Positions 1-6,124 of a DNA stretch of 7,933 bases are shown here, piece by piece; the first letter of the stretch is position 1, and every line of letters starts with the position of its first letter. The translations under genes were made by a program, and so were the position numbers. This stretch comes from Deltaproteobacteria bacterium (GTDB lineage Bacteria > Desulfobacterota > Binatia > UBA9968). Under the pieces are notes generated by a model. The model worked only from the letters and a program-made list of their open reading frames with translations. It was not told the DNA's origin and did not search any database. The stretch is from positions 1 through 7,933 of the forward strand of contig JAHKKJ010000141.1 of assembly GCA_020027655.1 (NCBI GenBank). Reading direction: 5' to 3'.

Positions 1-1
1 G

Positions 2-973
2 AAAATGCTCGAAGGGGAGATTCAGAAGCTCCTCAAGATGGAAGACCGTCTCAAAGCACGGGTCGTGGGGCAAGACAGTGCGATCCACGCGGTTTCTAAC
101 GCGGTCCGCCGCGCCCGCGCCGGGCTGCAGGATCAGAACCGCCCCATCGGTTCATTTATCTTCCTTGGCCCTACCGGCGTTGGTAAGACGGAGCTCTGCC
201 GTGCCCTCGCTGGATTCCTCTTCGATGACGAACAAGCGATGGTTCGCCTCGATATGTCGGAGTTCATGGAAAAGCATTCCGTCTCACGGTTGATCGGCGC
301 CCCTCCGGGCTACGTCGGCTATGAAGAGGGAGGATACCTGACGGAAGCCGTGCGCCGCCGGCCCTATTCAGTGGTGCTGTTCGATGAAATCGAAAAGGCC
401 CACCCGGAAGTCTTTAACGCCTTGCTGCAAATCCTCGAAGACGGCCGCATGACCGATGGTCAAGGCAGAACCGTCGATTTCAAGAACACGGTTATCATTA
501 TGACCTCGAACCTAGGCAGTCAGTATATCCAGGATTTGGCTGGCACAAACCGCAAAGAAATGGAGCGGCAGGTAATGGCGGCGCTGCGCGACGCTTTCAA
601 GCCGGAATTCCTGAACCGCGTCGATGAGATTATCATCTTCAACAGCCTGGGGCGCGAAGAAATCAAGTCGATTGTCGAGATCCAACTCAAGCGCCTGCGC
701 CAGAACTTGGCAAGCAGAAAAATGGCCCTTGAGATTACCGATCGGGCGAAAGCTTTGCTTGCCGACAAAGGTTATGACCCCGTCTACGGTGCGCGGCCCT
801 TGAAACGAACCATACAACGATTGATTCAAGATCCGTTGGCAGTCAAGATTCTTGAAGGGGAATTCAAAGAGGGCGACCGAATCAAGATCGACTCTGATGG
901 CGACGAAATGCTCTTTCTCAACGGCGGCTCTGTAGTGGACAACGAAGGCTGGGAAGAGAGGACACTCCATTGA
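2..973 (+). CDS. clpB: ATP-dependent chaperone ClpB, C-terminal part (5' end outside window)
   Basis: ClpB is the cytosolic Hsp100 disaggregase that threads aggregated proteins through a hexameric ring together with DnaK. Only the second ATPase domain (D2) and the C-terminal domain are here. The reading frame is open to the window edge, and the first ATG (base 5) aligns to an internal Met of the family, so this is a 5'-truncated gene, not a short protein. Counting from that Met: Walker A GPTGVGKT at about 55-62, pore loop GYVG about 102-105, Walker B VVLFDEIEKA about 123-132, sensor-1 TSN about 167-169, arginine finger in FLNRVDE (about R205) and sensor-2 GARPLKR about 262-268. All key D2 residues are intact. 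The C-terminus runs roughly 20 residues past the usual E. coli end with an acidic tail. The stop codon overlaps the start of a small ORF. ClpA/ClpC are less likely, because the tract RPIGSFIFLGPTGVGKTELC through EFMEKHSVSRLIGAPPGYVG is ClpB-like and no ClpP-binding loop is evident. Confidence 0.96.
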   Translation, partial: KMLEGEIQKLLKMEDRLKARVVGQDSAIHAVSNAVRRARAGLQDQNRPIGSFIFLGPTGVGKTELCRALAGFLFDDEQAMVRLDMSEFMEKHSVSRLIGAPPGYVGYEEGGYLTEAVRRRPYSVVLFDEIEKAHPEVFNALLQILEDGRMTDGQGRTVDFKNTVIIMTSNLGSQYIQDLAGTNRKEMERQVMAALRDAFKPEFLNRVDEIIIFNSLGREEIKSIVEIQLKRLRQNLASRKMALEITDRAKALLADKGYDPVYGARPLKRTIQRLIQDPLAVKILEGEFKEGDRIKIDSDGDEMLFLNGGSVVDNEGWEERTLH

Positions 974-1146
974 GCGCCGTGGCGAAGATGAAAACCAGAA
1001 GAATTCCCCAAGGACTGGCGCGAGTGCGAAAAGAGCTTCCTCCTCCCGGCAAAATCTTCAAGAGCAAGAAAAAGGATAATCGCAAGCAGTCGAAAGAGGA
1101 ACTCCGCCGCGAATTGCGGGAATCCCAGCCGGGTAAACCTTCGTAA
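970..1146 (+). CDS. Small, strongly basic hypothetical protein translationally coupled to clpB
   Basis: I do not recognise this family. The frame opens at a TTG (970-972) that overlaps the clpB stop as TTGA. An AGAGG Shine-Dalgarno lies at 957-961, 8 nt upstream, which favours the TTG over the in-frame GTG (979) and ATG (988). The product is 58 residues, beginning MSAVAKMKTRRIPQG and ending SQPGKPS. It has about 11 Lys and 8 Arg against 6 acidic residues, a PPPGK turn near residues 24-28, a KSKKK cluster near 31-35, and a possibly helical KEELRRELRE stretch at about 42-51. There is no signal peptide, membrane segment or Cys motif. The TAA is followed 25 bases later by a clear terminator, so the ORF fits exactly between clpB and the end of the transcript. 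Its composition would suit a nucleic-acid- or ribosome-binding protein, but that is inference. The ORF could also be non-functional downstream sequence that happens to be open. Confidence 0.5.
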   Translation: MSAVAKMKTRRIPQGLARVRKELPPPGKIFKSKKKDNRKQSKEELRRELRESQPGKPS

Positions 1147-1171
1147 CAAACCTCGGGGATCTGACTTCAAA

Positions 1172-1202
1172 GGGGGGCAGAAACTTTATCTGCCCCTTTT
1201 TT
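1172..1202 (+). terminator. Intrinsic terminator of the clpB unit (first of two)
   Basis: A perfect 8-bp stem GGGGCAGA (1174-1181) pairs with TCTGCCCC (1189-1196) around a 7-nt A/T-rich loop and is followed by six T (1197-1202), then G and five more T. Two further G-T pairs can extend the base. It lies 25 nt after the small-ORF stop, and there is no gene on the minus strand, so it ends the clpB transcript. Confidence 0.93.
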
Positions 1203-1244
1203 GTTTTTCCAAATTCGATCGCCGATTCAAGCACCGGTAAACGA

Positions 1245-1277
1245 ACAAGGGCGAGCAACCTCGCCCTTGTGGTTTTT
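1245..1277 (+). terminator. Second, tandem intrinsic terminator
   Basis: A perfect 11-bp inverted repeat, ACAAGGGCGAG (1245-1255) with CTCGCCCTTGT (1260-1270), closes a CAAC tetraloop and is followed by GG and five T (1273-1277). The T-tract is shorter and offset compared with the first terminator, but the stem is stronger. It probably acts as a back-up for the hairpin at 1172-1202. The rest of the spacer to the next gene (1278-1369) holds no structure that I can defend. Confidence 0.8.
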
Positions 1278-1369
1278 CTGGTAGTGACTCATTTTGTTTA
1301 ACCAGTACCCGTTCTCCGCAGTGAGGGGGTTCGCGGCCAGAGTGAGCCAACGCCTGCAGATCGAGTTCA

Positions 1370-2806
1370 ATGACGCTATCAGGTGAACAAGAGATATCAC
1401 GGCGAACCTCCAGGCTCATTTTGTTGAGCGTTTGCATCGGCCAGACCATTGTCGGCCTCGATCAGCGCGCTATCACCGTGGCCCTGCCTACTTTGACTAC
1501 GACCTTTCATACCTCCTTCACGACAATTCAATGGACGATCTTGGTCTACGACCTGGTTTTGATTGGGTTGATTATCACGATGGGCCGGCTCGGTGATCTT
1601 TTTGGCCGGCGCCGGTTCTATAGCCTAGGCTTTCTGATATTTGTCATCGGTTCCGCCGTTTGCGGCTTATCTCAGACGCCAGGCCAATTGATTTTTTTTC
1701 GCGCCGTTCAGGCCCTCGGCGGATCCATGATCGCCGCCAACGGTCGCGCCATCGTCTCGGTGAATTTGCCGCCGGAGGAACGGGGTCGCGCCCTGGGGCT
1801 GACTTCGACGGCGTTTCACATCGGCTTTCTGATCGGTCCGGCGCTTGGCGGTTTCCTGATCGACAGCATTGGCTGGCGCTGGATCTTTTATATGAATATG
1901 CCTTTCAGCCTCTGCGGCGCTTATCTCGCTTGGAAGGTCGTCCCGGAAACCAGAACTAATGAAAAAATTGCCGTCGATGTTCCCGGTGCTTTGCTACTGC
2001 TTCTGACCAATAGCCTATTCATCTACGCCATCGATCAACTGCCACGGATCGGCTGGCAACATCCCCGGTTTCTTCTGACCTTGTCGCTTTCTGTGATCGC
2101 GCTATTGTTCCTGTTACGTGTAGAAGCCAAAACGAAGACGCCGATCTTGACTCTGTCAATGTTTCGCAGCCGGCTCTTCAGTTCGGGAATTGCAAGTCTC
2201 TTTTTGATCGCCGGGACTTTATCGGCCATCAACTTTCTGCTTCCCTTCTTTTTACAAAACCTGCTCGGCTATTCACCATCGCAAGTCGGTTGGATCATCG
2301 TCGCGGACTCGGTCATCATCATGATCATGGCGCCCATCGCCGGCTCGCTATCAGACCGCTTTGGCTCCCGCCTGCTCTGCACCACGGGCTGCGCGATCGT
2401 CGGCGTAGCCCAATTTTTCTTGGCAACCTTGGATCTAAATGCGTCGTTGCTCAGAATCATGCTTCCGCTTATCGTCTGGGGCGTCGGCTGGGCATTGTTT
2501 AATGCGCCGAATCAAAGTTCGATCCTGGGCGCCGTGAGTCCGGAAAAAATCGGCGCTGGCGCCGGCATGATCGCGACAACCGCGCGAACCGGCGGCGCCA
2601 TGGGAGTGGCGCTGTCGGCGACCTTGTTCGGCTACCTTTTGGCGGCCGCAGGTTTAAGCGGCAGCCAAATCGAATCGCCCGAAAGCTGGCGCGCTGCGCC
2701 GGAAACCTTCATGGGCGCCTTTTCAACGACGATTTTTGTTTTGAACTTCTTTACGCTGCTTGCGGTGTTATTTTCCGCAGTCAGAGGCAACCGGCACGAA
2801 TATTAA
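1370..2806 (+). CDS. MFS drug:H+ antiporter, DHA2 (EmrB/QacA-type) family
   Basis: This is an inner-membrane proton-driven exporter, probably of hydrophobic drugs or other small organic compounds; the substrate cannot be read from sequence. The 478 residues and number of hydrophobic helices fit the 14-TM DHA2 class. Visible motifs: the DHA2 motif-D region LDQRAITVALP (30-40), MFS motif A GRLGDLFGRRR (72-82) in the first cytoplasmic loop, motif B with R111 in RAVQALGGSM, and antiporter motif C G-x(7)-G around IGFLIGPALGG (151-161). A second, weaker motif-A copy, GSLSDRFGSR, occurs in the C-terminal half near 325-334. In motif D the usual small or polar residue after LDxT is Arg33 (LDQR), which is unusual inside TM1. 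The start is fixed: an in-frame stop lies at 1343-1345 and ATG 1370 is the first start after it. The Shine-Dalgarno is weak (GAG, 1363-1365). No EmrA-like membrane-fusion partner or regulator adjoins, so it looks monocistronic. Confidence 0.92.
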   Translation: MTLSGEQEISRRTSRLILLSVCIGQTIVGLDQRAITVALPTLTTTFHTSFTTIQWTILVYDLVLIGLIITMGRLGDLFGRRRFYSLGFLIFVIGSAVCGLSQTPGQLIFFRAVQALGGSMIAANGRAIVSVNLPPEERGRALGLTSTAFHIGFLIGPALGGFLIDSIGWRWIFYMNMPFSLCGAYLAWKVVPETRTNEKIAVDVPGALLLLLTNSLFIYAIDQLPRIGWQHPRFLLTLSLSVIALLFLLRVEAKTKTPILTLSMFRSRLFSSGIASLFLIAGTLSAINFLLPFFLQNLLGYSPSQVGWIIVADSVIIMIMAPIAGSLSDRFGSRLLCTTGCAIVGVAQFFLATLDLNASLLRIMLPLIVWGVGWALFNAPNQSSILGAVSPEKIGAGAGMIATTARTGGAMGVALSATLFGYLLAAAGLSGSQIESPESWRAAPETFMGAFSTTIFVLNFFTLLAVLFSAVRGNRHEY

Positions 2807-2810
2807 TTCC

Positions 2811-2846
2811 TTGAACGTTTTGAACGGCTTGAACCGTTTGAACAGG
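2811..2846. repeat. Short 9-bp tandem repeat (TTGAACNNN x4)
   Basis: The hexamer TTGAAC recurs at 2811, 2820, 2829 and 2838, exactly 9 bp apart, with a variable third triplet (GTT, GGC, CGT, AGG). It fills the spacer between the MFS stop and the dinB promoter. In another frame it would encode a Leu-Asn rich repeat (LNVLNGLNRLNRL), but no gene is supported there. I take it as a low-complexity intergenic repeat, by inference a copy of an interspersed family. Confidence 0.75.
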
Positions 2847-2853
2847 CTTACTC

Positions 2854-2883
2854 TTGACAGGAACGGGCCTGCCTCACTACTCT
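2854..2883 (+). promoter_or_regulatory. Probable sigma70-type promoter of dinB
   Basis: A consensus -35 TTGACA (2854-2859) is followed after 18 bp by a weak -10 TACTCT (2878-2883), about 29 bases before the dinB ATG. The -35 match is perfect; the -10 keeps only T, A and the final T. I do not find a LexA/SOS-box-like palindrome overlapping it, so damage control is not shown. Confidence 0.45.
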
Positions 2884-2911
2884 GCGGCAGTCAAACGACG
2901 GTCAATGAACT

Positions 2912-4033
2912 ATGGGCTGGTATCTTCATATCGACATGGATGCCTTCTTTGCATCCGTGGAGCAGGTGCTTGATCCAAGTCTCCAAGGCAAACCGGTAAT
3001 CGTTGGCGGCCGCAGTGGCCGCGGCGTCGTCACGTCAGCCTCCTATGAAGCGCGAAAATTTGGCGTGCATTCAGCAATGCCGGGCTTTCAAGCCCAAAAA
3101 CTTTGCCCCCACGGGATCTTCCTGCCGAATCGCCGTCGAGTCTACTCGGAATTCTCCGACCGAGTCTTCGCGATCTTAGAGCGATATTCGCCCACGGTTC
3201 ACGCGCTTTCCATTGATGAGGCACTCGTTGATCTCACTGGCACCGAGAGGCTTTTTGGTCCGCCGCTCAAGACCGCCGATGCCATCATTCGCTGTATTGA
3301 AGCTGAGGTGGGGTTGCCGTCATCCGCCGGGCTCTCCACGAGTAGAGTCACGGCAAAAATTGCCGCGACCCTGGCCAAACCCCACGGACTTATTTATGTC
3401 CCATCCGGTTCGGAAGAAGATTTTCTTGCGCCGCTGGCCGTGGAGTTGATTCCCGGCGTCGGGCCGAAAACACACAAGGCGCTAAACCAGAGGAGGATAA
3501 AGACCATCGGTGATTTATTGAAGCATGCCGAATTGACCGTGCGCTATCTGGATTTGGGGGCGTCGTCTGAACGACATCACCACCACGACCATTCCATCGG
3601 CAATGAGACGACTCTGGATAAACCGGTTATAGAAATCGCCCGGATGGAAAAAATCCTTTGGGAACTGGTGGAAGAAGTGGGCGGCAGACTGCGCGGCGAA
3701 GCGCTTTTCGCTCGCTGTTTGACCATAAAGATCCGCTACGCCAATTTTCAAACCATCACCCGCTCGCGCACCCTCCCCGCACCGACCTGTTTCGACAAAG
3801 AAATCTTCGAAATCGTAAGCGATCTGTTAAGGCAAAATGTCAGTCCGGGCAGAGCGGTACGGCTCCTCGGGGTAAGCGCCAGCGGGCTGCGAAGTTCCGG
3901 CTGGCAGGAACCGCTCTTGAATCGTGACAAGCGCACCGCCTACGAGCAACTCTACAAAGGCATCGACAAGCTGCGCCGGAAATATGGCGAGGATGCCATC
4001 GGCGCCGCCACACCGCGCAACCGTGCCGGTTGA
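2912..4033 (+). CDS. dinB: DNA polymerase IV (Y-family translesion polymerase)
   Basis: DinB is a low-fidelity polymerase that bypasses damaged template bases, normally recruited by the sliding clamp. The 373 residues have the full fold. The palm starts with HIDMDAFFASVE (6-17), giving metal ligands D8 and D102/E103 (SIDEA) and steric gate F13. The fingers have SYEARKFGVHSAMP (44-57), and the thumb HhH is ELIPGVGPKTHKAL (178-191). The little-finger domain starts after about 230. Oddities: the usual E-P-x-S-x-D-E-A-Y-L-D tract reads HALSIDEALVD, and a natural RHHHHDH run (221-227) sits at the thumb/little-finger linker. The usual QLxLF clamp motif near the C-terminus is at best the degenerate QEPLL (332-336), in the expected place before the final helix ending KYGEDAI. 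The start is decided by an in-frame TGA at 2906-2908, just before ATG 2912. The Shine-Dalgarno is poor. It has its own likely promoter and is not obviously linked to either neighbour. Confidence 0.93.
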   Translation: MGWYLHIDMDAFFASVEQVLDPSLQGKPVIVGGRSGRGVVTSASYEARKFGVHSAMPGFQAQKLCPHGIFLPNRRRVYSEFSDRVFAILERYSPTVHALSIDEALVDLTGTERLFGPPLKTADAIIRCIEAEVGLPSSAGLSTSRVTAKIAATLAKPHGLIYVPSGSEEDFLAPLAVELIPGVGPKTHKALNQRRIKTIGDLLKHAELTVRYLDLGASSERHHHHDHSIGNETTLDKPVIEIARMEKILWELVEEVGGRLRGEALFARCLTIKIRYANFQTITRSRTLPAPTCFDKEIFEIVSDLLRQNVSPGRAVRLLGVSASGLRSSGWQEPLLNRDKRTAYEQLYKGIDKLRRKYGEDAIGAATPRNRAG

Positions 4034-4058
4034 TTTTCCCATCAAAGCTCCTTACTGT
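4030..4058 (+). promoter_or_regulatory. Possible promoter of the hemEHY cluster
   Basis: A TTGATT box (4030-4035) and a TACTGT box (4053-4058) are 17 bp apart, 18 bases before the hemE ATG. Each matches the sigma70 consensus only partly. The first box overlaps the dinB stop codon, and there is no terminator between dinB and hemE, so read-through from dinB is also possible. Confidence 0.3.
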
Positions 4059-4076
4059 TCTGACAACTAATCCAAT

Positions 4077-5114
4077 ATGGCAGCTATAATCACTCATCCT
4101 TTTCTCGCTGCCTGTCGCCGAGAGAAAACTTCTTATACGCCGGTATGGCTCATGCGCCAGGCCGGACGCTACATGGAGGAATACCGCAAGCTCCGGACGC
4201 AACACGACTTTCTCGAACTCTGCAAAAGACCCGACCTCGCCGCCGAGATCACCGTGACGCCAGTAGAACGTTTGGGCGTGGATGCGGCAATCCTGTTCGC
4301 CGATATCTTGCTTTTGCTCGAACCCATGGGTGTGGGGCTCGAATATACAAAAGGGGATGGTCCCGTGATCCATAATCAGGTTAGCAGCAGAACCCATGTT
4401 GAACAGCTTCTCGAATTCGACCCGCAAGAAGCCCTTCCGTTTGTCTTCGAGGCGGTGCGCAAGAGTTGCGCCGCCCTGAACGGCAAAGTGCCGCTCATTG
4501 GATTTGCGGGCGCACCCTTTACCCTTGCCTCTTATCTCATCGAGGGCGGCGGCTCCCGCAACTATCTCAAAACCAAGAGGCTCATCTATTCGAATCCCGG
4601 TGCCTGGCGCGGCTTGATGGAGCGACTCTCTTCTCTCACCGCCAAATATCTGAACGCTCAGATCGCAGCCGGGGCGGATGCCGTGCAGCTCTTCGACAGT
4701 TGGGCTGGCTGCTTGTCCCCCGAGGATTACGAGAGATTCGTTCTTCCCCATACGCACGCCACCATTGCAAACGTGACTCCGGGCGTTCCAGTCATCCATT
4801 TCAGCACCGGCACCGGTGGATTTCTCAACTCTCTCCGGGCTGCCGGCGGCGATATTATTGGAGTTGACTGGCGGGTAAATCTTGATGCAGCCTGGGATTA
4901 TTTGGGACATGATGTTGGGATCCAAGGAAATCTAGACCCTGCCGCGCTCCTCGCCCCACCAAGGGAAATCCGTCGGCGAGTCGCTGAAATTCTCCGGCGC
5001 GCCGGCGGCAGGCCCGGGCACATTTTCAACCTAGGCCATGGGGTTTTGCCTGAAACTCCTGTCGAGAATGTGATCGCAATGGTCGAAGCGGTGCATGAGC
5101 TCAGCTCGCGGTGA
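4077..5114 (+). CDS. hemE: Uroporphyrinogen decarboxylase
   Basis: HemE is a cytosolic, cofactor-free homodimer that removes four carboxyl groups from uroporphyrinogen III to give coproporphyrinogen III. At 345 residues it is full length. Signature 1, PVWLMRQAGRYMEEYR (22-37), supplies substrate-binding R27 and R31. The catalytic Asp is D76 in LFADILL. Other conserved elements are GFAGAPFTLASYLIEGG (142-158, Y153), LFDSWAGCLS (205-214, S208), HFSTGTGGFL (241-250), GVDWRV (262-267), GNLDP (284-288) and the C-terminal FNLGHGVLPETP (317-328, H321). No key residue is missing. ATG 4077 is the only start, because a TAA (4068-4070) precedes it in frame. No real Shine-Dalgarno is visible. It is the first gene of the haem cluster and hemH follows after 9 nt. 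A long open frame on the opposite strand over this gene is a codon-bias shadow. Confidence 0.97.
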   Translation: MAAIITHPFLAACRREKTSYTPVWLMRQAGRYMEEYRKLRTQHDFLELCKRPDLAAEITVTPVERLGVDAAILFADILLLLEPMGVGLEYTKGDGPVIHNQVSSRTHVEQLLEFDPQEALPFVFEAVRKSCAALNGKVPLIGFAGAPFTLASYLIEGGGSRNYLKTKRLIYSNPGAWRGLMERLSSLTAKYLNAQIAAGADAVQLFDSWAGCLSPEDYERFVLPHTHATIANVTPGVPVIHFSTGTGGFLNSLRAAGGDIIGVDWRVNLDAAWDYLGHDVGIQGNLDPAALLAPPREIRRRVAEILRRAGGRPGHIFNLGHGVLPETPVENVIAMVEAVHELSSR

Positions 5115-5123
5115 ATTTGGACA

Positions 5124-6068
5124 ATGAGTCCCCCCTACGATGCGGTGCTTCTGATCGCTTTCGGCGGTCCGACTAGACTCGAAGAGATCCGACCATTCCT
5201 GGCACGTGTCACGAAAGGCATTTCTATCCCGCCCGAGCGACTTGAAGAAGTCGTTCATCACTACGAAGCCGTCGGCGGCAAATCACCCCTCAACGAAATC
5301 ACCTTTCGCCAGGCGGAAGCTTTAAAGAGTGTTCTGAAAGAGAACCGCTTACCGTTACCGGTATACGTGGGCATGCGCAACTCGAGTCCGTTTTTCGGTG
5401 AGACACTCAGACGAATGGCGAACGACGGAATCCGGCGCGCTTTGGGATTCATCCTCTCTTCCCACAGAACCGAGGCGAGTTGGGATCGCTATCAGAAAAA
5501 CGTCGCCGACGCGCGCGTGGAATTGGGTCTGGAAGCGCCGGAAGTCGCTTACTGTGCCGGGTGGCACGATCATCCCCTTTTCATCCAAACCTGGGCAGAA
5601 CTTATTCAAGCGAGCTTTGCCGATATCCCGGTCCACCAGCGCTTGAGCACAGACCTCGTTTTCACCGCCCACAGTCTCCCCACGGCGATGGCGTCTCGTT
5701 CCCCGTACGTCGAACAGCTTGAAGTTACGGCTCGCTTGGTCGCTGCAAAGCTTGGCCATGAACGCTGGTCAATCGCCTATCAAAGCCGCAGCGGCAAACC
5801 CACGGATCCTTGGCTCGAACCCGACATCAGTGACGCCATTCGAAAACTGGCCGCCGAAGGTCGCAAGGAAGTCATCGTCGCGCCCATCGGTTTTGTTTGC
5901 GATCATGTAGAGGTGCTCTATGACCTCGACATCGAAGCCAAGAAAATCGCTGAAGATCACGGCATGCGTTTTCTGCGAGCCAGTTGCCCCAACGATCACT
6001 CGATTTTCATCCACATGATGGCGAATGTAATTGAGCGAAAACTAAAAACGGTCGAAGATCGAGGATAG
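5124..6068 (+). CDS. hemH: Ferrochelatase (protoporphyrin or coproporphyrin type)
   Basis: HemH inserts Fe2+ into the porphyrin ring: protoporphyrin IX in the classical route, coproporphyrin III in the coproporphyrin-dependent route (then called CpfC). The 314 residues carry metal-site His183 in FTAHSLP (180-186), Glu263 in GFVCDHVEVLYDLD (256-269), and YQSRSG...PWLEPD (219-234). The N-terminus DAVLLIAFGGP (6-16), with RPFLARVTKG (23-32) and HHYEAVGGKSPLN (45-57), is closer to my recollection of actinobacterial and Bacillus enzymes than to the proteobacterial LLVNLGTP type. Unlike mycobacterial enzymes, it lacks a C-terminal Cys cluster for a [2Fe-2S] centre; Cys144, 259 and 288 are scattered. 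The start follows the hemE stop by 9 nt with a weak TTGGA; no other start is available. The last codons (VEDRG, stop) lie inside the left arm of an inverted repeat, so the exact C-terminus may have been set by that repeat. Confidence 0.95.
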   Translation: MSPPYDAVLLIAFGGPTRLEEIRPFLARVTKGISIPPERLEEVVHHYEAVGGKSPLNEITFRQAEALKSVLKENRLPLPVYVGMRNSSPFFGETLRRMANDGIRRALGFILSSHRTEASWDRYQKNVADARVELGLEAPEVAYCAGWHDHPLFIQTWAELIQASFADIPVHQRLSTDLVFTAHSLPTAMASRSPYVEQLEVTARLVAAKLGHERWSIAYQSRSGKPTDPWLEPDISDAIRKLAAEGRKEVIVAPIGFVCDHVEVLYDLDIEAKKIAEDHGMRFLRASCPNDHSIFIHMMANVIERKLKTVEDRG

Positions 6069-6114
6069 AAGATGGAGAATCGCGCTCCTCGATCATCGAT
6101 CCTCCATCCTCGAC
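6051..6114. repeat. Imperfect 27-bp inverted repeat built from 7-bp units between hemH and hemY
   Basis: Left arm 6051-6077 and right arm 6088-6114 match at 22 of 27 positions around a 10-nt loop. Each arm is itself a degenerate 7-bp tandem repeat, left GATCGAG-GATAGAA-GATGGAG and right CTCGATC-ATCGATC-CTCCATC-CTCGACT. The hemH stop (6066-6068) is within the left arm, and the hemY start is 10 nt beyond the right arm. There is no T-tract, so it is not a normal terminator. It could act as an mRNA-stabilising or translation-tuning hairpin, or simply be a mobile or expanding repeat. Confidence 0.75.
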
Positions 6115-6124
6115 TCGAATCTTC

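Noticed and set aside
512..970. 152-codon minus-strand frame over clpB
   Set aside because: It is entirely antisense to the conserved ClpB D2 and C-terminal domain and has no recognisable features.
1278..1369. Promoter or riboswitch before the MFS gene
   Set aside because: No convincing -35/-10 pair or conserved RNA fold could be recognised in this 92-base stretch.
2811..2846. CRISPR-like array
   Set aside because: The units are only 9 bp with 3-bp variable parts; there are no spacers of useful length and no cas genes.
2760..2999. 79-codon + frame with an LNVLNGLNRLNRL repeat
   Set aside because: The repeat is just the translation of the 9-bp TTGAAC array; the frame overlaps the MFS 3' end and dinB start and has no support of its own.
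4030..4046. TTGAT...ATCAA small hairpin as a dinB terminator
   Set aside because: Only 5 bp per arm, A/T-rich and with no T-tract after it; it cannot be defended as a terminator.
3840..4925. 361-codon open frame on the minus strand over hemE and the end of dinB
   Set aside because: It lies antisense to two well-conserved genes, shows no family motif, and is explained by codon bias of the + strand genes.
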